From Neoarius graeffei (taxonomy: Eukaryota; Chordata; Actinopteri; Siluriformes; Ariidae), in contig NC_083571.1 of the NCBI RefSeq assembly GCF_027579695.1, positions 32,446,943 to 32,510,942 on the forward strand: a DNA stretch of 64,000 nucleotides. The letters are read 5' to 3'. Below the pieces are notes generated by a model. That model was not told the origin of the DNA and ran no database searches. It saw nothing but the letters and a program-made list of their open reading frames with translations. Positions 11,501 through 23,500 of this stretch are shown here, one piece after another. Every line of letters starts with the position of its first letter. Within the stretch, counting starts at the first letter, position 1. The translations under genes were made by a program, and so were the position numbers.

Positions 11501-14500
11501 CAAGCTCCAAGTCACTGATTCCACCCACACTTACACAACTGTGTGTCTTTAAGATGCAAGCTATATCTTAAATGCACACCGTTGTGTCCTGAATAGCTCT
11601 CTTTTATTCAGTCTTTTACCTTATTTTAAATCATATGACACTAGGTATCCGAGAGATATTGCAGTTGAGGTCTGATACTGTGGGATATAGGGCTGTTTTT
11701 AGGTTTTTAAATGATGCAGGAATTATTAGGAGAATTTAGCACGAGGGTGTGAAATGTTCTGGTTCACACTCCAGTCCAGAAGGTGGCGGTAATGCACCTC
11801 AAAGCTGTTTGCCAACCTCCATAAAACAACAAGAAAAGATTTACGTAATGTGGAAATCCCGCTCTGGTCATTGGTGCGCAAGTCTCGCTCCTCCACAAAA
11901 TCACGGCGTGCCGATCGCCGTTGATGGAGGATTCGTGCGCTGTGCGAGGCTCACGGCGGCTTGCTCGACGAACCCGGAACAGCATGGGAATGGTGCAGAT
12001 TTTGCGTCAATTATGAGAAATGTATGCTAATTTCGGTGTGTTTAAAGAAGAAAGTCAAGACATTGGGTTTTATGCAGCCAAGTTTATTTAATCAACATTT
12101 CAGGGTTTTTTTTTTTATTTTTGGTAGCATGTTTTGGGCGCTTGACCTTAATTTGGGCGCCTATGACGTTATCTGTCGCAGGTTTCATGTAATCGAAAGG
12201 CCTGGCAATCCGTTGCATACTGCCTCGTTCATCTGTTTTGAACAATTTCTTTTTTTTTTTTCCCCCTCAGCCGTTCACGGTGTCTCATCTGGGTCTCTGT
12301 GCTGGTATTATGGTGACGGCCTCCCACAACCCCAAACAGGACAACGGGTACAAGGTACATCCAGATGTCTAGTATAATATCTGCTCTTTTGTGATTCATG
12401 TACTCTTCACTGACTGTGTGTGTGTGTGTGTGTTAGGTGTACTGGGAGAACGGCGCTCAGATCATCTCCCCCCATGACAAAGGTATCGCGTCAGCTATAG
12501 AGGAAAACTTGGAGCCATGGGCGGAGTCATGGGACACGGACACTGCCTCCCAGAATGCACTGCTCAAAGACCCGTATCAGGATATACACCGAGAATACCT
12601 GCAGTCTGTTCAGCAGCACTGCTTCCACAGGTACACACACACTCGTCTGTCGCATTCCTTCACTGATTTTATGATTAATACGTCTGAAAGAAAGTACGTG
12701 TTTATCCAGAAGGACGTTCTCATCTCATCTCATTGTCTGTAGCCACTTTATCCTGTTCTACAGGGTCGCAGGCAAGCTGGAGCCTATCCCAGCTGACTAC
12801 GGGCGAAAGGCGGGGTACACCCTGGACAAGTCGCCAGGTCATCACAGGGCTGACACATAGACACAGACACCCATTCACACTCGAGGCCTCTGCATGGTCT
12901 TGCGACAAGGCTTTCGCAGATAGCTTTTCGCAGACAGTTGTAATTTATCGTTGAGCGGGGAGTATTAGGCGTGTGCGATGTTATTCACCGCTATAACGCA
13001 AGGGGGCGCGAAATCGCTAGGAGTAGTTGGTGGGTGTGGTTAGTGGAGTGTTTATCCTCCGGTTACCGTATTTTCCGCACTATAAGGCGCATCGGATTAT
13101 AAGGCGCACCTTAAATGAATGGCCTATTTTAAAACTATTTTCATATATAGAGCGCACCGCGTTATAAGGTGCATAGAATAGAACCTACAGTAGTGGCTGG
13201 GGTTGCGTTATGCATCCACTAGATGGAGCTGTGCTAAAGGGAATGTCAACAAAACAGTCAGATAAGTTAGCAGTCAAACTTTATTAATATAATACAGACC
13301 AGCGTTCTGACAACTCCGTTCACTCCCAAAATGAATAAACGGTTTTATTGTTTTCCCCGAGGTAATGTCAGTGACGTAGGATATTCGCGAAACAGATTCT
13401 CTCTTAACAACAGCATGGTATAACAAGTAGTGCAACTTTTTTTTATCACGTAGTGGAGGGGAACTTTTCCTCGATTCAGTAAACATGTAAAAGAAACCGA
13501 TACCGTTACGGTAAATCAAACGTTAGTGCAATCACAATATAGTAACTCTCGAAATAGTGCAAAGCAATAACAATAAATCAATAACTCAACGTTGTTGAAA
13601 CGTTAACGTTCATATTCACAATATGACCAACCTTGTTCAGTTGTGAACACACACAAGAAACACGTAAAGCTCACTTTATCATTTCACTTTATCAGTTCAT
13701 TCCTCATCCACGAATCCCTCGAATTCTTCTTCTTCAGTGTCCGAATTCTATTCCCATGTTCTACTGCGTGACTGATAGCCTTGAGTTTGAACTCTGCGTC
13801 GTAAGCGTGTCTCTTCAAAGGAGCCATTTTGGGGTCTTTAAACACACACAAAGTCTGTGTGTATGTATATATATAAATCTCCTTCTCACCCCCGGCGGGG
13901 GGGGGGGGGGGGGTGTCCATGTCATCCTCAAGCTCGGGTCCTCTACCAGAGGCCTGGGAGTTTGAGGGTTCTGCGCAGTATCTTCGATGTTCCTAGGACT
14001 GCGCTCTTCTGGACTGAGGCTTCAGATGTTGTTCCTGGGATTTGCTGGAGCCACTCTCCCAGTTTGGGGGTTACTGCCCCAAGTGCCCCCACTACCACGG
14101 GGACCACGCAACCCTTGACCTTCCACATCCGTTCCAGCTGCTCTTTCAACCCTTGATACTTCTCAAGTTTCTCATGTTCCTTCTTCCTGATGTTGGCGTC
14201 AGCTGGGATTGCCACATCTATCACCACCACCCTCTTCTGCTCTTTGTCCACCACCACGATATATATATCTCCTCAAATAAAATCTCTGACACACACAAAT
14301 GGTGTGGGACCGTTACCGCGTTCTTACCGTTGTTACTACGGTGACGCCCCCTGACTACGGTAGCCGTGACTAACCAATATTGATCCATATATAAGGCGCA
14401 TCGGATTATAAGGCGCACTGTCGGCTTTTGAAAAAATTGAGGGCTTTTAGGTGCGCCTTATAGTGCGGAAAAAACAGTACTTATAATTATGCTTATAATG

Positions 14501-17500
14501 ACTAAAACTGGAGTCGTATAGATGTCCGTACTTCCTCGATCAACCGCTCTTTATGCTGCTCCATCTTCGCTCGTGTTTTTAAAAATGCCGGTAGTGAAAA
14601 CAAAACAAACCGGGAAAGTAGGGAAGCGGCAGTGCGTGTACAGCGGATGTAGAGTGGACCAGTCAGAGCCCTCTTGTCTGCGACGCTGTCTGCGAGGCTT
14701 CTGCGGTGGTCACAATTTTTGGGAGGTGCGCGCAGAGCGTCTGCGAAGGTGGGGGGGCTACGCAGACACCATCTGCGACACCATCTGCGAGGACTGGGTT
14801 GTCAGCATAAATTGGCCTTCACATTCACACCTACGGTCAATTTAGAGTCGCCAGTTAACCTAACCTGCATGTCTTTGGACTGTGGGGGAAACCGGAGCAC
14901 CCGGAGGAAACCCACGCGGACACGGGGAGAACATGCAAACTCCGCACAGAAAGGCCCTCGCTGGCCCCGGGGCTCGAACCCGGACCTTCTTGCTGTGAGG
15001 CGACAGCGCTAACCGCTACACCACCGTGCTGCCCACAGAAGGACGTTGAGACAAAAAAAAGAATATGATGGATCGTGAGCACTCGGATGTATAATTGCAG
15101 CCTTTTAGTATATGCAGTGTGTTGGTGTGTGTTTCACCCTCAGAGAGCTGAACAAGAGTTCAGAGGTGAAGATCGTACACACCTCGGTGCACGGCGTGGG
15201 TCACGTGTTCGTCCAGGCCGCTTTTAAAGCTTTCGACCTTCGACCTCCGTATGCCGTCGAGGAGCAGAAGGATCCCGATCCGGAGTTCCCAACGGTGATG
15301 TACCCCAACCCTGAGGAAGGAGCAGGAGTGCTGGTAGACACACGTTAATTATCCGTTTAATCTTCTGGAACATGTAGAGAGAAGTCTTTATAAGTATGTT
15401 TGTTCTCAGGAGTCACGTGTATGTGTGTGTAGAACTTGTCTTTTGCGTTAGCGGACCGAGAGGGAGCGACTGTGGTTCTGGCCAACGACCCAGATGCGGA
15501 CCGGCTGGCCATGGCTGAGAAACAGCTGAGGTGTGTGTATGAGAGTGTACCAGCTATCGGCATAAACAGCCGTCCTCTCACGTGGTGTGATGTCACCAGT
15601 CCTCTTGTGTCTCTACAGTGGTGAGTGGAGGGTGTTCACGGGGAACGAGCTCGGCGCGCTGCTCGGCTGGTGGATGTTTCACTGCTGGAAGGAGAATCAG
15701 GGGGAGAAGTTCAAGTCCTCGGTGAAGGATGTGTACATGCTGGCGAGCACCGTCTCCTCGAAGATCCTACGCGCCATCGCGCTGAAACAGGGCTTTCACT
15801 TTGAGGTGCCTGAAGTTTCACTCTGTACTGACTTTTTTTTTAAATATCTGACCTCATACGAATTAAAATCTCATTTATTTCTATCTGTAGGAGACTCTGA
15901 CTGGCTTTAAGTGGATGGGGAATAGAGCGAGGCAGCTGCTGGATCAGGGAAAGACCGTCTTGTTCGCCTTCGAGGAGGCCATCGGTATGACGGCACTAGC
16001 GAAGCACAACCGCCACCATGTTTCACAACAACAGATGGTTTATTAAAGGCTTTCCAGTTGGCTTCGGATCGGTATCCAGAAACGCTAAACGTATAGAACC
16101 AGGAACCCCAAGGTGCCTCAAGGACCTGACGGGCGGACGATTCGTGAAGAACGTCGTTTTGTTGTTCAGTAGTCGCTACGTATTTTGTTACGTTGCTTGA
16201 CAGAGCCGATGTACCGTATTTTCTGGACTATAAGCCGCTACTTTTTTCCTAGGTTTTGAACCATGCGGCTTGTACAAAGGTGCGGCTATTCTGTGGATTT
16301 TTCTTCCACCGCTAGGGGCGCTCTAACCGGAAGTAGAATCAAAAATAAGATAGACAAAAAATCAATGCAAAGAAGAATTAGCAGATCTTTAGCAGATAGA
16401 ACACGCACGACAAATTACTAACTGGTAATTATTTTCAAATCCAGCGAAGATGATTAAAGTGACTTGTGGTTTCAAACACAGGAGAAATGAAGGTAAATAA
16501 ATACCGGTTATTTTCTCTTGGTTCTGTTCCGTTTTAATCAGCAAAGTTGCTGCCGTGTTAAAAGGCACTGTTCGGAAAGAATCTGTTCAGGTACATACAT
16601 GTACATTTACAGTACAAAATCGTTCTGTACATGCAGTAAATATCTAATTTTTCAACATAGATATCTGCGGCTTATAGCCCGGTGCGGCTTGTATATCTTT
16701 TTTTTTTTTAATTTTTTTTAAAAATAGAGCGGATGCGGCTTATATACAGGTGCGCTCTATAGTCCAGAAAATACGGTACTGTTCTTCGTAATCTCCTTGA
16801 AAATATTTACGGACGTCGATCCCACATGGGAATGGAGCGCTTGTGCTCTTGGCGGAGGGATTAGTGTGGAATTGCAGTTGCCATGTCGCAACGCTCCAAA
16901 TAACTTCTCCCCACTTTTACGTAGGAGTACGATGAAAATGTTTCATTGGCCCCACTTTCACACGATCAGATCCTTCATTCATTCAGATTTAACAGGGACA
17001 GTAACTGCCTTGCTCCACCTGCCGGAACCCTCGCAACCTGCCGAGTTTCCTTAGCAACCACTTGGTTGTACCATAACGGCCACCTAGCGACCTGCTGGGT
17101 TAGCATAGCAACCGACTAGGGATGTTAACCGATGACCGTTTGACCGGTGGTTGACCGAATCAACGTTAACCGGTTAATTTTTTTTTTGGTTGTCGGTGAA
17201 AAAAAAAAATCAATCGTTTTGAAGCTGCCGATTTTGGAGCGGAGAACCTGGAATTCTGTGTTTGTAAACGCTTGGGGCATGCCATGCGGTGTAAGGACAA
17301 CAGCTGACAAATCAGAAACACCCATTCAGTCATGTCCCGCCCTCCCGCCCCAGTTAAAGACAGCTGACAAATCAGAAGCACCCATTCAGTCATGTCCCGC
17401 CCCAGTTAAAGACAGCTGACAAATCAGAAGCACCCATTCAGTCATGTCCCGCCCCAGTTAAAGACAGCTGACAAATCAGAAGCACCCATTCAGTCATGTC

Positions 17501-20500
17501 CCGCCCCAGTTGAACACAGCTACCACCAGTGTTGCCAGATTGGGTGGTTTCCCTCCCATTTGGGCGGTTTTAAGTGGATTTTGGCGGGTTTTGAACATAT
17601 TTTGGGCTGGAAAACGTCAGCAATATCTGGCAACATTGGCTGCCACTCGGCAAAAGAAAAGTGTAGACACAGGCTTTTTAGCTTACAAATTACTATTCTG
17701 TTTTTTTTAATTATTATTAGAAGGCACATGGAGTTTAGTCCTGCCTTGGCCAGTGCGTTCTGAAAGTATGTTTCGGTCTGTAGCCAACAATGCATGTTAT
17801 TGCAGATCATATCTCTCCACACAAACTAAAAGCGCAGATGCCGACTTTTTCACGGCTTTTTCATGGACTGTAACGGCATTTGCTTATGTAGTAATTTTAA
17901 TACAGAATTTACTCTGATGAAATTATTCAGACACTCCAACGGCCCCCCCCCAAAAAAAAATTGGATCTGCACGAGCCGTGAAAAAGGCGCGCCGTTTGCA
18001 TCCCTGTTTAAACTCATAGGTTAACCGACTTTAACCGGCTAATGAGGCTCGGTGGTCGGTCAAGATTTTTTTTTAGTTTTCGCCATCCCTACAACCGACT
18101 AGTAACGTTCTAGCAGCCATGCAGAAAGCTTTAGCTTTTATCCTTTACCATAGCCAGTAGAAACAATTCCTAATGAGTTTGTTTAATAAGATCCTAGAGA
18201 ATGAGAAAATGCCGAATGAATGGAGAAAGTGTGCTAGTCCCAATATACAAGAATAAAGGAGATGTCCAGAGCTGCAGTAATTACAGAGGAGTAAAATTGA
18301 TGAGCCACACCATGAAGCTATGGGAAAGGGTATTGGAGGCGACATTGAGAAGAGAGGTAGCAATCTGTGAACAGCAGTACGGGTTTACGCCAAGGAAGAG
18401 CACGTCGGATGCAATTTTTGCTTTAAGAATGTTAATGGAGAAGTACAGAGAAGGCCAGAGAAAGCTACATTGTGTGTTTGTAGACCTGGAGAAGGCATAC
18501 GATAGAGTGCCGAGAGATGAGTTATGGTATTGTATGAGAAAGTGTGGAGTGAATGAGAAGTATATCAGAGTGGTGCAAGACATGTATGAGAACAGTGAAA
18601 CAGCAGTGAGGTGTGCAGTTGGAACGACTGAATGGTTCAAGGTGAAGGTGGGACTCCATCAAGGATCGGCTTCGAGCCCTTTCTTGTTTGCCATAGTGAT
18701 GGATAGCTTGACGGATGAAGCGAGGCAAGAGTCACCATGGAACATGATGTTTGCGGATGATATTGTGATATGTGGTGGAAGTAGAAAGGAGGTTGAGTTG
18801 GGTTTGGAGAGATGGAGGTGTGCATTGGAATGAAGGTGAGCAGGAGCAAAACAATACATGTGCATCAGTGAGAATGGGGATGAGAGTGGAGTGAAGATGC
18901 AAGGAGGTGACGTAAAGAAAGTCGGTGAATTCAAGTACCCGGGGTCAACTGTGCAGGAAAATGGGGGCTGCGATAGTGAGGTGAGAAAGAGTGCAGGCAG
19001 GGTGTAGCAGTTGGAGAAGGAGTCATTTGTGATAGGAAAGTCCCAGCAAAAGTGAAAGGTAAGATGTATAAGACAGTAGTGAGAGCAGCTGACTGGGCGA
19101 GAGGCGGGGCACACCCTGGACAAGTCGCCAGGTTATCACAGGGCTGACACAGAGACAAACAACCATTCACACCTAGGGTCAATTTAGAGCCACCAGTTGG
19201 CCTAACCCGCATGTCTTTGGACTGTCGGGGAAACCAGATAGGGTCACAGGCAAGCTGGAGCCTGTAGAACAGGATAAGCGGCTACAGATATTGGATGGAT
19301 GGAGACCAGCTGTGATGTATGGATTGGAGACAGGAGGCAAAGTCGGAGGTGGCGGAGTTGAGGTTTGCGATGGGAGGTTGGACAGGATAATGCCTCGGTC
19401 ACAACCGGCCGTACGTGCTCCTACGGCCAGTCTACGTGCAAGAAACGCACGGAGGGCGCGTGTGTGACGTGCTGATTTTCGAGCCGTAGACTGGCCGCAG
19501 ACCGGCCGCAGAGGTTCTTTGTCATGTCAAACAAACTCTACAGGCGCTCACGTTTTTTTTAGGTTGCAAGACAAACTTACGGCCTCGTGTGTCTTCCGTA
19601 CGGCCGATTGTGCGTCTTTCGTACGATTTGCTGGTGTCAGGTTTGGGCAAAATGTCCATTTTTTTCGTACGTCGCACTTGCGGACTCCGTATGTGTGTCG
19701 TGCGCCCCACTTACGTTCAGATATTTCGTACGTCATCCATGCGTGTCAAGTAAGTCGGCCGTGCATTGGCCGTACGGCAAGAGGGCGTCAATCGCACGAA
19801 AACTCGGGTATATAAAGCTGCAGGGTGCCTACGGCCATTTGTACACGTAGGCTTTGAGAGAAAACCCAATTTCATTTAATTTCATTTCATTGCATCACAT
19901 CGCTTCAATTCGATATGCCGAAGGCAAAAGGGAAGAGGAGGATAGAAAAGGTGTCGGAGACGGAGGAGAGAGAGACGGCGGCGGAGAGGGAGGAGAGAGA
20001 GAGAGGACAAGGAGCAGTGAGGAGGAGGATGAAGACCACGACAGTGGCCAGCAGGCCAGGAGTTTGAGACAGTCTTTGCGGAGGGATTGCCATTTTCACA
20101 GTGAGAAACCAAAGTATGCCGAAATATATATACCCCTCTCCAATCGCCACAGTGCGACAAACGAATGCCATTGGTATGCACAGCGTACAGATCGTGCGCA
20201 GTTCTTGCAACCGTCATACAAAGCCTTCATGGAACGCACGGTCAGTACGATTAGTGCACGTTTGAAGGTGCGTTGGCTGTACGAATGAAGCGATAGCCGT
20301 ACGTCCGAGCAGCCTCAGATTTCGTGCGTGGTACGCACGTTCGACTTCTGGGTTGTACGTTGGGTGCGCGGTGATCTTACTCCTTCATGGTCACCACAAC
20401 TATGTTCTCCACGAACAAAAAAAAAAACGCAGCGATTTGGGAAACGCCAAAAAATCGTACGTCCGGTTGTGACCGAGGCTTAAAGGAACAGTCCACCGTA

Positions 20501-23500
20501 CTTCCATAATGAAATATGCTCTTATCTGAATTGAGACGAGCTGCTCCGTACCTCTCCGAGCTTTGCGCGACCTCCCAGTCAGTCAGACGCAGTCAGACGC
20601 GCTGTCACTCCTGTTAGCAATGTAGGCTCAGTATGGCCAAGGGTATTTTTTGGGGCTGTAGTTAGATGCGACCAAACTCTTCCGCGTTTTTCCTGTTTAC
20701 ATAGGTTTATATGACCAGTGACATGAAACAAGTTCAGTTACACAAATTGAAACGTAGCGATTTTCTATGCTATGGAAAGTCCGCACTATAATGACAGGCG
20801 TACTAACACCTTCTGCGCGCTTCGGCAGCGCATTGATCTCTGAGCTCCGTATCAATGCGCTGTTAGTACGCCTGTCATTATAGTGCGGACTTTCCATAGC
20901 ATAGAAAATTGCCACGTTTCAATTTGTGTAACTGAACTTGTTTCATATCACTGGTCATATAAACCTATGTAAACAGGAAAAACGCGGAAGAGTTTGGTCG
21001 CATCTAACTACAGCCCCAAAAAAATACCATTGGCCATGCTGAGCCTAGCTACATTGCTAATGGGAGTGACAGCACGTCTGACTGCGTCTGACTGACTGGG
21101 AGGTCGCGCAAAGCTCGGAGAGGTACGGAGCAGCTCGTCTCAATTCAGATAAGAGCATATTTCATTATGGAAGTACGGTGGACTGTTCCTTTAAGGAACG
21201 AGCACATGTGGAGAGCTTGGGAATGAAGCTAAGAGAGATGAGACTGAGATGGTACGGGCACATCCTGAGAAGAGATGCAGAGCATGTTGGAAGGAGAATG
21301 TTGAGGATGGAGCTGCCAGGCAAACGAAAACGAGGAAGGCCGAAGAGGAGATACATGGATGTGATGAGAGAGGACATGAAAGTGGTAGAGAAGACAGGGA
21401 GCAATGGAGACGAAAGATCCACTATGGCGACCCCTAATCGGGAGCCCTAATCGGAAAGAAGACGACGGTCATAGCCAGTACAAATAGTCATCATTAAAAA
21501 TTAGCAAACAACAACACGGCAAGAGGTTGTGGGGTTAAAATTTGGTCAAAGGTCAAAAGTTGTTCAGGCCATGTGCCTTTCCCTGCGAAAGGAAATGAAA
21601 AGTCAGGATTGTGAAAATTAGTTTGTGTGTCGTAACTCCTGAATGCGGTGTGTGTTTGTTTGTTTATTCAGGGTACATGTGCAGCCCAGCAGTGTTGGAT
21701 AAGGATGGCGTGAGTGCGGCAGCCATCGCCGGAGAGATGATCTCATACCTGGCCTCCAAAAACACCTCCATCTCACAGCAACTTAAAGCCATTTACGATG
21801 AGTGAGTCCAAGGGGGGGGGGAGCATGATGTTTTACTCAAAGTATACTCGATCAGGAAAGGCTGACTATCTGATAAGCTTCCATTGCTTGTTCGCTGCGT
21901 TAGCCTTGTAGCCCTGGTGTGAAACACAGATCAAGTAATTTTTAGAAATGGTATTAAAACTATATGAAGTAATTTCTCTGGAAAAAAAAACAGTTTTTTA
22001 AATGCGCTAATGTTTGGTCTTTAGTAGAATGGAGAGTCTTGTATACACATGCGCTGCGTGCACGCAGGTACGGCTACCACATCACCAAGAACTCGTACTT
22101 CATCTGCCACAACCAGGACACCATCAGGCAGCTGTTTGAGCGTCTGAGGAACTACAATGGCGAGAACACATACCCTAAAGAGTGCCACGGCTTCGCCGTC
22201 AGCACCGTCCGCGACCTCACTACAGGCTACGACAGCAACCAGCCCGATCTCAAAGCCGTGAGCGATGCCCGTTAGTTTATGTATAAAAGGTTCTGTGATG
22301 TATCGCACATATCTGACTCCATACCGTATACGTCTCACTCAGATCCTTCCTACCAGTAAGAGCAGTCAGATGATCACCTTCACCTTTGCTAATGGAGGCG
22401 TGGCCACCATGCGGACAAGCGGGACCGAGCCCAAGATCAAGTACTACACGGAGCTGTGTGCTGCTCCAGGGAACAGGTGGGTGTTTGAGTGACCATGTAT
22501 CTCATCCACACGGTTTGTGCTCCGTGATAAAGCGAGTTTCACTGGGTTTTGTGAAGCAGCACGAACAAGACAAACGCTAATCCAGATTCCACCAGTAGGG
22601 GTCTCTGTAGTGAGGTTTTAGTCAGTGCAGGTGTTGCGGAAAATACGTGTTGTTTACCAGCTGGGAGGTCCGTATGGTGAAATACCGTGACCGAGGTCTT
22701 GAAAGTACTGAGCGAGGCCCTCTGGTCCGAGATCAGTATTCAAGGCTGAGGTCACAGTATTTCACCATACGGACCGACCTTAAGCTGGTAAATAATATAT
22801 TTATTTTTTCTTGACCAAATTCTAACAGAAAACGAGAGCGCCCGAAAGGGAAACCCGAGCCGAGCCGCCATTTTGAATCCTCATTCACGGCTGTAATGCA
22901 AATGGCTTCCTCCTCGGTATACAAGTGCACTTCCATGGCAGGAAAAAAACTACATTTTGCCGCCTATGTAGTCCCCTATTTATACAAATAGGAGTCATTC
23001 AGGATTCAGCCATGTTTTTGCTCGGTGTTGGCAAATTAGTTTTTAGCTTTCTCCTGAAATGTTTTCTTTTATTTCTTCTTCCTCAGGGTAGTAAAACTCG
23101 CTTTCGCTGTGAACACTGTCATTATCGCTATTAATGCTATTCTCCTGAGAAATGCTGGCAAAAATTTATAAGATTTTGATAATCTTATAAATAAATCTTA
23201 TTTAAAAAAAAAGATAAATGTTGACAAAAAAATTCTAATAGTTTGTTGTTGTGAACGAGCGAGTCGCCAGAGGTCCATAACTGGGGTCCGTATCGTAGGA
23301 TACGGACCCGCTCACCAGCCAATCAGAACGTAGGATTTGGACCACAAAAAAAATAATTGTATATTATCATCTGTATACAAACGTGTGAATATTACAATAT
23401 GCACAAATGAGGAGGATGAATGCAGGATTTTTTTTTTTTTTTTTTGGATTGCATTATAAAGAAAATGTTAGCAAAAGCCTGTCCAGTACATAAAGTCAAA

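Larger units (their letters stand above)
9075..12270. other. PGM2 intron 3
   Basis: Holds the hAT-like element 9261-10156, a C run at 10686-10704, a foldback element 10736-11338 and SINE/LINE ends at 11344-11492. Between 11493 and 12270 no gene is seen; 11760-11835 resembles a dispersed repeat (AGAAGGTGGCGGTAATGCAC) but could not be classified. Confidence 0.6.
13066..14477 (-). mobile_element. pogo-like (Tc1/mariner superfamily) element relic
   Basis: Inverted termini contain TTTTCCGCACTATAAGGCGC on the left and the complement before 14477, flanked by TA on both sides (13064-13065, 14478-14479). A minus-strand piece of a pogo/CENPB-type N-terminus lies inside. A LINE fragment (13943-14262) and a G run near 13898-13913 interrupt the interior. 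Confidence 0.75.
12883..14818. mobile_element. MITE inside the SINE
   Basis: The outer insertion in the SINE, with short similar ends (AGGCC...GGCCT) and Cys/Arg-like GTCTGCGA repeats at both sides. The duplication is short and imperfect (CTC/TTC), so a Harbinger-type assignment is tentative. It contains the pogo relic 13066-14477. Confidence 0.5.
12719..15035 (-). mobile_element. tRNA-derived SINE (Mermaid-like), interrupted
   Basis: Reverse-oriented SINE with a (GATGA)-type tail on the left and tRNA-like head on the right. The insertion duplication CAGAAGGACGTT occurs at 12707-12718 and 15036-15047. It is split after about 12882 and resumes at about 14819, interrupted by a 1.9-kb nest of other elements. 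Confidence 0.9.
18201..21450 (+). pseudogene. RTE-like reverse transcriptase remnant
   Basis: 18201-18833 encodes a near-continuous [39 protein letters not shown] (block A), [19 protein letters not shown] (block B) and [13 protein letters not shown] with the FADD catalytic box. It then breaks. The C-terminal part resumes at 21205-21400 with [20 protein letters not shown] and [18 protein letters not shown]. It is broken by frameshifts and insertions, so it is not functional. Confidence 0.85.
18160..21469 (+). mobile_element. RTE-like LINE, 5' truncated
   Basis: Flanked by an 11-bp duplication CATAGCCAGTA (18149-18159, 21470-21480), as expected for a LINE copy. It starts inside the RT domain, so it is truncated at the 5' end. 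Interrupted by a SINE fragment (19092-19302) and two stacked DNA elements (19391-21190). Confidence 0.85.
15985..21671. other. PGM2 intron 9, filled with transposons
   Basis: 5.7-kb intron. It holds a pogo-like MITE, a hAT MITE and an RTE-like LINE with two stacked insertions. Nothing else coding is visible. Confidence 0.85.

Noticed and set aside
19854..20288. 144-codon Glu/Arg-rich plus-strand frame
   Set aside because: Inside a DNA transposon and dominated by GAGAGA-type purine runs; no recognisable transposase or Myb domain.
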